Assembly: GCF_019697375.1 (NCBI RefSeq)
Contig: NZ_JAHCDI010000003.1
Span: forward strand, 248,001-312,000
Source of the DNA: Micromonospora tarapacensis
GTDB lineage: Bacteria; Actinomycetota; Actinomycetes; Mycobacteriales; Micromonosporaceae
DNA: 64,000 nt
Direction of reading: 5' to 3'
The notes under the pieces were generated by a model. It had not been told where the DNA came from. It searched no databases and saw only the letters and a program-made list of their open reading frames with translations. Each line of letters starts with the position of its first letter. The stretch's first letter is position 1. Made by a program: the position numbers and the translations under genes. Below are positions 1 to 6,707 of the stretch, one piece after another.

Positions 1-211
1 ACGTCACCAGGGCGCGCTTACCGATGCTGGCCTGCGCCACGGCCCGGTCGTAGGTCAACCAGGCCAGGTCGGCGGCCGCCGTCCGATCGCCCTGGGCATC
101 CCGGACGTGGCGGGCGTACGTCAGGGCGAGCAGTTTCGCGCGGGGCGGCAAGGACGACTCCCAGACCGCGTCCTGGTAGACGTCGGCGTGCCAACGAGCC
201 GGGGCCGTCAT
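1..211 (-). CDS. Helix-turn-helix replication-type protein, N-terminal part
   Basis: A leftward frame opens with ATG at 211 and runs off the window edge (70 residues visible). It begins MTAPARWHADVYQDAVWESS and continues with 'PPRAKLLALTYARHVRD' and 'AQASIGKRALV'. That pattern resembles the N-terminal winged-helix region of replication or regulatory proteins carried by actinomycete integrative elements. The start of a second helix with 'YDRAVAQASIGK' would be the recognition region. It lies downstream of the small-gene operon but is separated from it by a strong hairpin at 281-314, so it may be transcribed on its own. The rest of the protein is needed to fix its role. Confidence 0.55.
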   Translation of the reverse strand, partial: MTAPARWHADVYQDAVWESSLPPRAKLLALTYARHVRDAQGDRTAAADLAWLTYDRAVAQASIGKRALVT

Positions 212-280
212 CGGCCACCCGCAGCGTGTCGTGGGTGTGCGGTACGGTGAGGCTTCACATTTGGTCCTTCGGGATCGTTG

Positions 281-314
281 ACGGCGCGGCACCTCTGACC
301 AGGTGCCGCGCCGT
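281..314 (-). terminator. Strong hairpin, likely transcription terminator
   Basis: Perfect 14-bp arms ACGGCGCGGCACCT (281-294) and AGGTGCCGCGCCGT (301-314) enclose the 6-base loop CTGACC. The hairpin lies between the end of the small-gene operon (stop at 333) and the start of the HTH gene at 211. No clear U-run follows on the minus strand, which is common for actinomycete terminators. Confidence 0.6.
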
Positions 315-332
315 TGTTGTGGGTGGGCAGGG

Positions 333-512
333 TCATGCGGCCCTCGTCTTGGGGCGCAGGGCCTCCAGCAGCACCCGGCGGTGCTCTCTGATGTCATTGC
401 TGGGCCGCGGTTTCGGTGCCGGCAGCGGCGGCGGCGCGGTCTGCTCGGCGGCGGCCGTGTCCGGGTCGCCGTAGCGCTCGCTGAGGACCTGGGCGAGACG
501 CGCGTCAGACAT
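333..512 (-). CDS. Small unknown protein (59 aa) of the mobile element
   Basis: A 59-residue frame starts with ATG at 512 and stops with TGA at 333. It begins MSDARLAQVLSERYGD, has a proline-rich centre and a basic end 'REHRRVLLEALRPKTRAA'. The start overlaps the end of the upstream gene (stop at 505) by 8 bases, which indicates translational coupling. It is the last gene of the operon before the hairpin at 281-314. I recognise no domain; the helical, charged ends would suit a small accessory or DNA-associated protein, but this is not shown. Confidence 0.5.
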   Translation of the reverse strand: MSDARLAQVLSERYGDPDTAAAEQTAPPPLPAPKPRPSNDIREHRRVLLEALRPKTRAA

Positions 513-723
513 GGGTCACCTCCAACTGGTCGAGCAGGCTCGGCCCGTCCTGCGCGTCGACCGGCAGGGTCGAGGCGGTCGACGCAGCAGCGAGGCGGCG
601 CGCGATGGCACGCCGCTTGCGCCAGCAGCCGGCACCGACGCGGCGAGCGCGGGACACGGGCGTGATGCACGGGGTGTCGCAGTCCAGGCAGGGCACCACC
701 GGCAGGTCGTCAGGCCGGTCCAC
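505..723 (-). CDS. Small Cys-containing unknown protein (72 aa)
   Basis: The frame starts with GTG at 723, inside the last 14 bases of the upstream gene, and stops at 505. It begins MDRPDDLPVVPCLDCDTPC, so three cysteines are packed as CxxCxxxC close to the N terminus, followed by an arginine-rich helix 'RARRVGAGCWRKRRAIARRL'. The Cys cluster could bind zinc, but a fourth ligand would have to be the later Cys. The operon position between two overlapping genes supports it being real. Function unknown. Confidence 0.5.
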   Translation of the reverse strand: MDRPDDLPVVPCLDCDTPCITPVSRARRVGAGCWRKRRAIARRLAAASTASTLPVDAQDGPSLLDQLEVTHV

Positions 724-1774
724 CGTCGGACTCCTCGGGGGGTGTGTGGTCGGGGCACAGACCGCTGTCCGGGTCGGGAGTGGCACCGCAGGGGGTACGT
801 CCGGTGGGAGGCAGCCACGGGCAGGCGGGCGGGCCGCCGGGGTGCGCGTCGATGGCCATCCGCGTGAGACCGGCGAGCATGGCGGTGGTGAGCGCCGCCG
901 CGTCGCTGCCGTCGACAGGGACGGACGAGAGTCCGGATCTGCCGTAGGTGGGGCTGGAGTGGGGGTGGTCGTACCAGGTGCGGTTGTGCCAGTCCGTCCA
1001 CCGCAGATGGAAGTCGTCCTCCCGCTCCTGCCGGATCGACGGATCGGTGAGGCCGGGCGAGTACGGGCCCCGGGTCAGCTCAGAAAGCCGTGCCAGAGGG
1101 GTGGTGTGACCGCCGTAGTGGCCCAGCTTGCTGCGGACGGTGTGGATCAGGCGGCGTCCTACCAGCGACGTCAGCACGGGCACCAGGCGGTCCGCGGCGA
1201 TCCCACCGAGCACGCGGTCGATCCCCGCGAGCGCACCCTCGGCGGACGGGTACGCGCGGCGGGCGACGACGTCGACGAGAACCTGCCCGTCGAGGGTGAT
1301 CGCGTGGACGTGGTACGGGGCGCCCCAGTCGGTCAGCCCGTACGCGGCGATCAGCACGGTGTCGGGGTCGTCGAGGACGTCGCCGGCCCACGCCACGGCG
1401 GCCGCACGCAGCCGCAGCCACGATGGCCGGGCCGCGGCGGACCGTTCGGTGACGACGCAGCCGGCGCACAGTCGCCGGCCACGATCGATGAACTCCAAGG
1501 GGTCGGGTCTGGTGGCCGCGCACCGGGCGCAGGTCCGTGCGGCCGTCCAAGCGGCCTGCCGGCCCGGCGACAGCGCTGGCAGCGGCGTCGACGCGGTGAT
1601 CTCGTACAGGTCGGTGTGCTTGTTGCCGTGGTAGAACAGCGTCGCTGCCGGCTTCTGGCCCTCGGCGGGGCGGCGGCGCAGACGCCGCAACATCGTCACG
1701 GTGGCCAGGCCATCGGGGATCTCACCGACCCGGTACAACGGCCGGCCGGGGTTGAGCTTACGACTGGCGGTCAT
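710..1774 (-). CDS. Unknown mobile-element protein with two CxxC-like pairs (354 aa)
   Basis: ATG at 1774 overlaps the upstream stop as ATGA; 354 residues. The N-terminal region carries 'QKPAATLFYHGNKHTDLYEI', then 'CARCAATRPDPLEF' and 'RRLCAGCVV', so a CxxC...CxxC ribbon sits near residues 85-110. The middle contains an alpha/beta-looking stretch ('TVLIAAYGLTDWGAPYHVHAITLDGQVLVDVVARRAYPS'-type), and the C terminus has further Cys and His residues. The protein looks globular and well conserved in style, but I cannot name the family. It is the largest gene of the visible operon and may be a core function of the element. Confidence 0.7.
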   Translation of the reverse strand: MTASRKLNPGRPLYRVGEIPDGLATVTMLRRLRRRPAEGQKPAATLFYHGNKHTDLYEITASTPLPALSPGRQAAWTAARTCARCAATRPDPLEFIDRGRRLCAGCVVTERSAAARPSWLRLRAAAVAWAGDVLDDPDTVLIAAYGLTDWGAPYHVHAITLDGQVLVDVVARRAYPSAEGALAGIDRVLGGIAADRLVPVLTSLVGRRLIHTVRSKLGHYGGHTTPLARLSELTRGPYSPGLTDPSIRQEREDDFHLRWTDWHNRTWYDHPHSSPTYGRSGLSSVPVDGSDAAALTTAMLAGLTRMAIDAHPGGPPACPWLPPTGRTPCGATPDPDSGLCPDHTPPEESDGGPA

Positions 1775-1983
1775 GATGACCCTTCACTCGTGCGGACATG
1801 GGCGCGGATGTACTGGCGGTATCGGCCGGCGTCCGGGCCGGCCAGGACGTGCGGGTTGCCGACCTCGATGAGGCGGCCGGCGGCGCCGAGTTGGGCGCGG
1901 AGAGCGGTGATCTCCTCGTAGGTGCCGACAGCCCAGATCTCCAGGCCGAGGCTGGTGTGGGCGCGAGGCTTGGCGCTAGGCAT
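1771..1983 (-). CDS. Small unknown protein (70 aa)
   Basis: The frame starts with ATG at 1983 and stops with TGA at 1771, overlapping the next start as ATGA. The sequence includes 'LEIWAVGTYEEITALRAQLGAAGRLIEVGNPHVLAGPDAGRYRQYIRAH', which reads as a small alpha/beta fold. It overlaps the upstream gene's end (1976) by 8 bases. No family recognised. Tight overlap on both sides supports expression as part of the operon. Confidence 0.6.
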   Translation of the reverse strand: MPSAKPRAHTSLGLEIWAVGTYEEITALRAQLGAAGRLIEVGNPHVLAGPDAGRYRQYIRAHVRTSEGSS

Positions 1984-2299
1984 GGCGGCCGCCGTGCGGC
2001 CACGGCCCGGGAGGCTGGGCGTTGAGGGCGGCGTAGCCGGCGCGGGTGAGCCGGTAGCGCGGCGGGCCTACATGCCGGAGGTGGGCGAGCGCGGCGATCG
2101 TGATGGCCAGGAGCCGGTCCCGGTCGTCGGCGGGCAGCTGCGCGATGGCGTCGGTCACCTGCTGGCCGGGGCAGATGCCGGCGTGTGGGCAGGCCTCGGC
2201 CTCGGTGTGTTCGGCGGCTCCGGCGACCAGGACCGCCAGGGCGGCGCGGTCCTGGTCGAGGCGGGCCACAGTTGCGGGGTCAGGAGTCAGGTCGTCCAC
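1976..2299 (-). CDS. Unknown helical protein (107 aa)
   Basis: I chose GTG at 2299 because AAGGAG lies just upstream with about 6 bases of spacing, and the previous stop (TAA, 2302-2304) is only 2 bases away. The product begins MDDLTPDPATVARLDQDRAA, has a Cys/His pair in 'EACPHAGICPGQQVTDAIAQ', and then an amphipathic helix 'DRDRLLAITIAALAHLRHVG'. The C-terminal third ('PPRYRLTRAGYAALNAQ') resembles the wing of a winged-helix domain. No family assignment is possible from sequence alone. Confidence 0.55.
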   Translation of the reverse strand: MDDLTPDPATVARLDQDRAALAVLVAGAAEHTEAEACPHAGICPGQQVTDAIAQLPADDRDRLLAITIAALAHLRHVGPPRYRLTRAGYAALNAQPPGPWPHGGRHA

Positions 2300-2301
2300 G
2301 G

Positions 2302-2541
2302 TTACTCCTTCTCGCCGAGGATCCGGGCCTCCAGCTCGCGGGCCGCCTCCTCGATGGCGGTCTCCGGGCGGGCGGCGGCTGGTGCGGTTTCGGGGTGCTG
2401 GGCGTCTCCCGGCCGGCCGAGCTTGCGGCAGGTGGCGCAGGCGGTCAGCTCGGTCCACGGGTCGGCCGGCTCGCTGTCCTGCCGCACGTAGCGGTGCGGC
2501 AGGACAGCGGGCCGGCCAGGGCGGCGGACCGTCCTAGACAC
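2302..2541 (-). CDS. Small CxxC protein (79 aa, start uncertain)
   Basis: The longest frame starts with GTG at 2541, overlapping the upstream stop (2534). A second possible GTG start lies near 2485, within the right half of a perfect hairpin at 2473-2508. That would give a 60-residue protein beginning near 'RQDSEPADPWTELTACATC'. The conserved-looking part holds 'CATCRKLG' and the helix 'ETAIEEAARELEARILGEKE'. The GAGAAGGAG at the very end of this gene serves the next start. Function unknown. Confidence 0.5.
   Translation of the reverse strand: MSRTVRRPGRPAVLPHRYVRQDSEPADPWTELTACATCRKLGRPGDAQHPETAPAAARPETAIEEAARELEARILGEKE
2473..2508. repeat. Perfect 15-bp inverted repeat inside the operon
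   Basis: Arms GCTGTCCTGCCGCAC (2473-2487) and GTGCGGCAGGACAGC (2494-2508) are separated by 6 bases. The hairpin lies at the 5' end of the small CxxC gene and just after the previous stop. It could be an intra-operon processing or attenuation site, or it could hide the real start at 2485. Confidence 0.55.
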
Positions 2542-2851
2542 CGCTGGCCGTGACGGTCAGGCCCAGCAGCGGGGCCAAGCGCTCGACGACGAGGCGGCCC
2601 TGGTCGAGCGGCAGCAGGGTGAGGGGCCCGCCGGCGACCTGTACCGCGAGGCACGCGGCGCGGTCGACGTCGTCGACGGAGACGTGGCCGGGCAGCTGCA
2701 GCTGGGCGGTCACCGAGATGGCGTCGCCCATCGGCAGGACCAGGACGAGCCGCTCCGGGACGCCGCGGTGCACGCCGCCGGTGGCCGGCAGGCTGGGCAC
2801 CTCGGCGTCGCACAGCGCGGGCCGGCACCAGTCCGGGTGTTCGAGCGTCAT
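2534..2851 (-). CDS. Unknown protein (105 aa) of the mobile element
   Basis: ATG at 2851 forms an ATGA overlap with the upstream stop (2848). The product begins MTLEHPDWCRPALCDAEV, with two cysteines in the first 15 residues. It continues with 'PERLVLVLPMGDAISVTAQLQLPGHVSVDDVDRAACLAVQVAGG', which reads as an all-beta or alpha/beta small domain. The end 'GRLVVERLAPLLGLTVTASGV' is helical. Proteins of this style (an N-terminal HPxWC start and a beta domain) are common in actinomycete integrative elements. No biochemical function is known to me. Confidence 0.65.
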   Translation of the reverse strand: MTLEHPDWCRPALCDAEVPSLPATGGVHRGVPERLVLVLPMGDAISVTAQLQLPGHVSVDDVDRAACLAVQVAGGPLTLLPLDQGRLVVERLAPLLGLTVTASGV

Positions 2852-3351
2852 CGCGACTCCTCGGCGGGGATGCGGGGCAGGACGACGGTGTCGCTGACGG
2901 CCGGGGTGGCCGGCGACACCGGGGAGGGAACGGCGGGCTCCGGGGCGACGGGCGCGGGCGGTAGCCAGGTCTCGTCGTAGGCGGGCCGCTCGGCCAGCAG
3001 AGTGAGGGGCCCGAAATAGTCCACGGCCAGGGCCGGCCCGTACATGAAGCCGCTGACCGGAGCGATCAGGAGAGTTTCGCCGTGGTCGTCGGGCTCGCGT
3101 CGGTAGTGGATGGAATGCAGCAGCGTGCCGTCGGCGCCGCGCCACGTTTGGCCGGGTTCGAGGGCTGGCACGTACGGCTGGATCTCCACCAGCGGGTGGA
3201 AGTGCTCGTCGACGAGCGGCAGGGTGACGATGTCGCCCCGGCAGCCCGGGAGAGTTACCCGCATCTGCAGGTCGCCGTGGGAGACGATCGTCGCCTCGGG
3301 GATCACCAGACGCACGACGGTGCCGGGCGGGGTGCGGTCGTAGGTCGTCAC
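2848..3351 (-). CDS. Unknown protein (167 aa) of the mobile element
   Basis: GTG at 3351 forms a GTGA overlap with the upstream stop at 3348, which decides the start. The product begins MTTYDRTPPGTVVRLVIPEA and contains the motif-like stretches 'VTLPGCRGDIVTLPLVDEHF' and 'QTWRGADGTLLHSIHY'. A proline-rich, low-complexity tail of about 35 residues follows. The first 120 residues look like a compact beta domain. No family recognised. It is translationally coupled to both neighbours. Confidence 0.65.
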   Translation of the reverse strand: MTTYDRTPPGTVVRLVIPEATIVSHGDLQMRVTLPGCRGDIVTLPLVDEHFHPLVEIQPYVPALEPGQTWRGADGTLLHSIHYRREPDDHGETLLIAPVSGFMYGPALAVDYFGPLTLLAERPAYDETWLPPAPVAPEPAVPSPVSPATPAVSDTVVLPRIPAEESR

Positions 3352-4106
3352 CGGCCACCGTCCCTGGGCTGCTCGGTGACCTTCACCCTGAGGGCCTTCG
3401 CGTGCTGGCGGGCGGCCGCGCGCAGCGCGGTCCGGGCCTTGGCCTTGCTCCGGCCGCAGTCCACGACGGCCACCTCGCCGCCGCCGGGTCGGTGGGTCAC
3501 CTTCCAGCCGGCCTCGCGGCTGTAGTGGGCTTCCGCCACCGGGTTGTCGTTCTCGGGCCGGTAGATCGTGTCTAGGGTGATCACGGCGTACATGGGCGCG
3601 GAGCGGTCGTACCCGTACTCCACGATGCGGATCTCCGGGGTGCCGTGCGGGCGCCAGGGCGGAGCGATCGCGTCGAGCTGGCACCACTGCTTGATCAGCC
3701 ACGAGTAGTCAGGGCCGGTCTTGTCCGTCCATACCCGGACCGGCGCGTACTGGGTGGCCTGCTCGATGCGTTCGACGGTCTCCCAGCGATTCATGGGTGA
3801 CATGAACTGCCAGCCCGGGGCCAGCCGGTTCGCCTGCGGGCGGGTGTCGTCGCAGCCGGTGCACTGCTTGTTCCCGCCGCAGCTTCGGCAGGTCGGCTCG
3901 TTCTTGAGCAGCACCTCCGTGGCCAGGCCCCGGCGGTGGCGCAGGATCCGCACGACGTTCGTCACCGAGACGCGGTCGCCCAGATCGAAGACCTCCCGGC
4001 GTAGCTGAGACATCGCGTGGTCGACGTCGACGTCGTCGGGCAGGTTCGGCACCTTGGCGTTCGCCTCGTACCGGCGGAGCCAGTCGGTGTCGGTCGTGTG
4101 GGTCAT
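3348..4106 (-). CDS. Unknown protein with a zinc-ribbon-like insert (252 aa)
   Basis: ATG at 4106 overlaps the upstream stop (4103) as ATGA. After a helical start ('DWLRRYEANAKVPNLPDDVDVDHAMSQLRREV') the sequence has CRSCGGNKQCTGC near residues 73-85, a CxxC-x6-CxxC arrangement typical of small zinc ribbons or DnaJ-like zinc fingers. The rest is alpha/beta with several Trp residues, and the end is a basic helix 'SKAKARTALRAAARQHAKALRVKV' that could bind nucleic acid. The family is not recognised; a nucleic-acid role is only an inference. Confidence 0.65.
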   Translation of the reverse strand: MTHTTDTDWLRRYEANAKVPNLPDDVDVDHAMSQLRREVFDLGDRVSVTNVVRILRHRRGLATEVLLKNEPTCRSCGGNKQCTGCDDTRPQANRLAPGWQFMSPMNRWETVERIEQATQYAPVRVWTDKTGPDYSWLIKQWCQLDAIAPPWRPHGTPEIRIVEYGYDRSAPMYAVITLDTIYRPENDNPVAEAHYSREAGWKVTHRPGGGEVAVVDCGRSKAKARTALRAAARQHAKALRVKVTEQPRDGGR

Positions 4107-4711
4107 CGGCGTGCCTCTCGCTGGTCGCGTAGCCGTACCCGGGGCCGCGGTCGGACGGGCTTGTCGTCGAGATCCGGGTCGTAGGTGGCCAGCGCCCCGG
4201 GCGCGAACTTCTTGGCGCGGTACATCGCGGCGTCCGCCTGGCGCAGCGTGAGGGCCAGGTCGCCGATTACCACCGGGGCCAGGCCGACCGTGGCGTGCAC
4301 GCAGATGAGCTCGCCGCCGGGCAACTGCACCGGCCAGTACTGGGGCGGGCCGCCCGGCATCCGGCCGGCCAGCACGAACTCGTCGCCGCCCATCCGGGTG
4401 GCCATCGGGAAGTCGTGGAGACTGTCAGCCACCGCCTTGAGGACGGCGTCGCCGGCGGCGTGCCCGAACTCGTCGTTGATCTCCTTGAAACCGTCCAGGT
4501 CGAGCATCGCGAGCACGTAGCTCGTCTGCGCGAACCCGAACGCGTCCGCCAGGCCCGCTCGGTTCAGCAGGCCGGTGAGCGGGTCACGCCGGGACTGCCG
4601 CTCCGCCTCCTGCAGCAGCCCCACCAGCTCCCGGTTCTGCTGGCGCAGCGTCGCCAGCTGGGCTCGCAGCGTCGCCACCTCGGACCGTCGCACCAGCCGC
4701 GCCGCGTTCAC
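4103..4711 (-). CDS. GGDEF-domain protein (putative diguanylate cyclase), 202 aa
   Basis: GTG at 4711 overlaps the upstream stop as GTGA. Residues 10-40 form a coiled coil ('EVATLRAQLATLRQQNRELV'), followed by a GGDEF domain. It has 'DPLTGLLNRAG' (43-53), the metal-binding 'LDLDGFKEINDEFGH' (70-84) and an intact GGDEF motif at 108-112. The intact motif predicts synthesis of cyclic di-GMP from GTP. The usual RxxD inhibitory site before GGDEF is absent: the equivalent positions are His and Pro. There is no membrane segment or sensory domain, so it would be cytosolic and could dimerise through the coiled coil. It is unusual cargo for a small integrative element. Confidence 0.85.
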   Translation of the reverse strand: MNAARLVRRSEVATLRAQLATLRQQNRELVGLLQEAERQSRRDPLTGLLNRAGLADAFGFAQTSYVLAMLDLDGFKEINDEFGHAAGDAVLKAVADSLHDFPMATRMGGDEFVLAGRMPGGPPQYWPVQLPGGELICVHATVGLAPVVIGDLALTLRQADAAMYRAKKFAPGALATYDPDLDDKPVRPRPRVRLRDQREARR

Positions 4712-5169
4712 CGCTCGCCCCCGGACCTGGTGAACGCCACCTCGTCCTCGCGGCCGGTCTGGCCCGGGGCTGGCCACGTTGCCGGGTGGGCCGGGTCCGC
4801 CGGCGGGCTGTCGGCGGCAGGCCCGGTGACCTTGCACCAGATGTGCAGCTGCCAGCCGTGCCACAGCGTGCCGGCGTCGCTGTTGCCCACCCAGTGCCAG
4901 CCGCGGCCGGCCCGGTCGCGCAGCAGCTCGATGTCGAGCTCGTGGTGGACCGTGTCGACGCCGAGCATCACGGCCCACGCGTCGACCGCCGCGGCGGCGT
5001 TGTCATCGAACCGCAGGTTGACGTACCCAATGGACGGGTCGGTCTCGATGATCATTGGGGCGGGCAGGGACTCGGTCACCGTGCGGGCGATCACCCGCAG
5101 CAGGTACGCCCGCTCCGCTGGGTTCTTCCGATGCCTCACGTCGTAGGGCTCCGGTACGATCTGTGCCAT
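4708..5169 (-). CDS. Unknown protein (153 aa) of the mobile element
   Basis: ATG at 5169 is preceded by AAGGAG and is the first gene after the hairpin at 5216-5243. The product begins MAQIVPEPYDVRHRKNPAER, then 'LRVIARTVTESLPAPMIIETDPSIGYVNLRFD' and 'WAVMLGVDTVHHEL', with a Trp-rich stretch 'GRGWHWVGNSDAGTLWHGW'. It looks like a compact alpha/beta domain with a polar tail. No family recognised. Its stop overlaps the GGDEF start, so the two are translationally coupled. Confidence 0.65.
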   Translation of the reverse strand: MAQIVPEPYDVRHRKNPAERAYLLRVIARTVTESLPAPMIIETDPSIGYVNLRFDDNAAAAVDAWAVMLGVDTVHHELDIELLRDRAGRGWHWVGNSDAGTLWHGWQLHIWCKVTGPAADSPPADPAHPATWPAPGQTGREDEVAFTRSGGER

Positions 5170-5215
5170 CTGGGTCTCCTTGATCTATGGCGGGTCAAGA
5201 TCCGGTCTTTTGTGA

Positions 5216-5243
5216 GCCCCCGACCGTGTCCGCGGTCGGGGGC
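5216..5243 (-). terminator. GC-rich hairpin between two element genes
   Basis: Arms GCCCCCGACC (5216-5225) and GGTCGGGGGC (5234-5243) enclose an 8-base loop. It lies downstream of the regulator transcript (stop at 5251) and upstream of the ATG at 5169. It probably ends or attenuates the transcript from the regulator promoter. Confidence 0.55.
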
Positions 5244-5250
5244 CCGCTTG

Positions 5251-5541
5251 TTACGCCGCCCGTTTCCGGGCTGCTCGCGCCTTCGCGCTGGCCAGTGCGG
5301 CCTTGCGCATGTGGGCCCGACGGAGCCGGTCGACGGCGGCCGCGAGGTCCTCGGGCGACAGGACGCCCTCCGGGTCGGCCTGCTGTTCCAGCCGTCGCCG
5401 GCGTCCCTCGTTGGCGGGTCCGAGCGCGGCCGTGCGCTGCTCGCTGGTCGTGCGGGCCCACCGGTGCAGCACGCCGATCGCGCCTGCGAGGCTCCGCTGG
5501 CTCGCGGGTAGGGCTGCAAAGCCCTGGCTCTCGCGGCCCAT
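5251..5541 (-). CDS. Unknown basic protein (96 aa) coupled to an XRE regulator
   Basis: ATG at 5541 shares its first base with the stop of the upstream regulator (TGATG), so translation is coupled. The product has a helix 'ASQRSLAGAIGVLHRWARTTSEQRTAAL' and a strongly basic C terminus 'LRRAHMRKAALASAKARAARKRAA'. That suggests nucleic-acid binding. No known domain is evident. Its position suggests it works with, or is regulated by, the upstream repressor. Confidence 0.6.
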   Translation of the reverse strand: MGRESQGFAALPASQRSLAGAIGVLHRWARTTSEQRTAALGPANEGRRRRLEQQADPEGVLSPEDLAAAVDRLRRAHMRKAALASAKARAARKRAA

Positions 5542-5798
5542 CAGGCGACGCCGGCCTGGTCGCGGTCGGCTCGGAAGGCGTCGCGGGTCTCCGGCTGGAG
5601 GACCCGGATCAGCGCCGCGTGGACCGACGCGCTGGCTCGCGGGGAGTGCCCCAGCTCGAGCTTGGTCACGTACGCCCGGGATACCCGGATGCGAGTCGCC
5701 AGGTCGGCAACCTCGATGCCGCGGTCGATGCGGATCCGCCGGAGGGCGTCCCCATCGATCGGGACGGCCGTGGTCGGTCGTCTGCGGGTCGTCGTCAT
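5541..5798 (-). CDS. XRE-family HTH regulator (85 aa)
   Basis: ATG at 5798 gives an 85-residue protein with a single Cro/C1-type HTH at about residues 18-70 ('LRRIRIDRGIEVADLATRIR', then 'VSRAYVTKLELGHSPRASAS'). A minus-strand promoter with TTGCTA (5828-5833), an 18-base spacer and TACACT places the transcript start almost on the ATG, so the mRNA may be leaderless. GGAACA half-sites overlap that promoter. It is probably a repressor controlling the element's maintenance genes, by analogy with other element-encoded XRE proteins. Confidence 0.85.
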   Translation of the reverse strand: MTTTRRRPTTAVPIDGDALRRIRIDRGIEVADLATRIRVSRAYVTKLELGHSPRASASVHAALIRVLQPETRDAFRADRDQAGVA

Positions 5799-5997
5799 GC
5801 CCGCAGTGTAGGCACGGCTAGGAACATCTAGCAACAGGAACAGCCGGGAACAGAAATTTGCATATCGCCACCTGCCGTGAGACGGCGATTCACGTTGATT
5901 CACGTTCGTGACTTAAAACAACCTTGAGGCCAGGGCTCTAGGTGTTCCCTGCTGTTCCTGCGAGACTGTTCCCGTGTCGAGGAGAGGCAGCGGTCCG
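5799..5997. promoter_or_regulatory. Divergent control region with repeated GGAACA half-sites
   Basis: On the left side GGAACA occurs at 5821, 5837 and 5847, with the variant GCAACA at 5831. On the right side the complementary TGTTCC occurs at 5943, 5953 and 5967. The two clusters flank an AT-richer centre with a direct repeat ATTCACGTT (5888 and 5898). The spacing of about 10 bases within each cluster fits repeated binding on one DNA face. The region separates two divergent XRE genes and is the likely operator and promoter of the element's regulatory switch. Confidence 0.65.
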
Positions 5998-6468
5998 GTG
6001 GACGAGTCAACGCGCCGACGGGAGGCGGGGGCGATCGTCCGGCGGGCGAGGCGTGCGCGAAACATGACGATCGACGCGGCCGCCAAAGCGGCGACGGTCG
6101 GGCCGGTCACCTGGCGAAATATAGAAGTTGGTGAGCGCGCCAAGGCGTGGACCTTGGAAAAGGTGGACCGGCAGCTCGGCTGGCCGCCTGGGTCCCTTGA
6201 GCGCTACATCCGTGGCGACGACACCGCGCTGACCGGAATCGACTCGGCGGGCGGCACAAGCTCGGTGGACGATGTCGACCTCGTCCTCAGTCTTGATCTA
6301 CCTGACACCACCAAGGTGATCCTCATTCGGGCCGTCAGGTCGGGTGGCGAGCCGCTCGACGCGATCCTCGCGATGGATCTCGCGGACGCCGACAAGGTCA
6401 CCGCCATCCAGGCGCTGCGCGAGCTGTTCACCCAGCGTTCGGCCGCCACGCCCGCCCGCAGCGCCTAG
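5998..6468 (+). CDS. HTH regulator, XRE-like (156 aa)
   Basis: I prefer GTG at 5998 because GAGGAGAGG precedes it by about 11 bases; an in-frame GTG at 5974 overlaps the last operator half-site. Residues about 12-65 form an HTH ('AIVRRARRARNMTIDAAAKA', 'TVGPVTWRNIEVGERAKAWT') followed by 'LGWPPGSLERYIRGD', a pattern of XRE-like regulators in actinomycetes. The acidic, leucine-rich C-terminal half could mediate oligomerisation. It is transcribed away from the element toward the att scar, and divergently from the other XRE gene, which suggests mutual control. Confidence 0.8.
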   Translation: MDESTRRREAGAIVRRARRARNMTIDAAAKAATVGPVTWRNIEVGERAKAWTLEKVDRQLGWPPGSLERYIRGDDTALTGIDSAGGTSSVDDVDLVLSLDLPDTTKVILIRAVRSGGEPLDAILAMDLADADKVTAIQALRELFTQRSAATPARSA

Positions 6469-6552
6469 TTCACCGACCACCCGCTTATCGACTTTGCGCA
6501 CGGATGACCAGCGCTCACCAGCCCGAACCGTACGACGTTCAGGCGCTCCCTG

Positions 6553-6597
6553 CTTGTAAGCGGGATGTCGCCGGTTCGATCCCGGCCGGGGGCTCCA
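6553..6597 (+). other. attR-type site: 3' fragment of tRNA-Thr(UGU)
   Basis: The sequence reads as an anticodon loop CTTGTAA (anticodon TGT, Thr), the 3' anticodon strand GCGGG, a 5-base variable loop, a perfect T-arm GCCGG-TTCGATC-CCGGC, the acceptor 3' strand CGGGGGC, discriminator T and CCA at 6595-6597. Upstream bases do not pair: the 5' anticodon strand CCCTG mismatches, and no GCCCCCG acceptor strand lies at the right distance. It is therefore a 3' tRNA remnant, not a gene. Such remnants arise when an element integrates into a tRNA 3' end. Confidence 0.8.
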
Positions 6598-6707
6598 TCT
6601 GTATCACGCGCGGCGCACCGGGCTGACACCTCGATGTGGCCGGGTGTTCAGGCAGACCCGTTAGGCTCCGCCTTCACCCGTCACCACGAGCAGGGACGCC
6701 CGCCGCC

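Larger units (their letters stand above)
1..6597. mobile_element. Right end of an integrated element (AICE- or prophage-like)
   Basis: This block is a leftward, tightly overlapping operon of small proteins that I mostly cannot assign. It has a replication-type HTH protein at the window edge, a divergent pair of XRE regulators near 5.5-6.5 kb, and a tRNA-Thr 3' fragment at 6553-6597 that fits an attR scar. Ordinary chromosomal genes begin immediately to the right. Integration into the 3' end of a tRNA gene is typical of actinomycete integrative conjugative elements and of many prophages. No integrase, FtsK-like transfer gene or structural phage gene lies in the window, so the class is open. 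The left boundary is outside the window. Confidence 0.75.

Noticed and set aside
6521..6597. A complete tRNA gene at the element boundary
   Set aside because: The T-arm and acceptor 3' strand are perfect, but no matching acceptor 5' strand, D-arm or 5' anticodon strand exists upstream.
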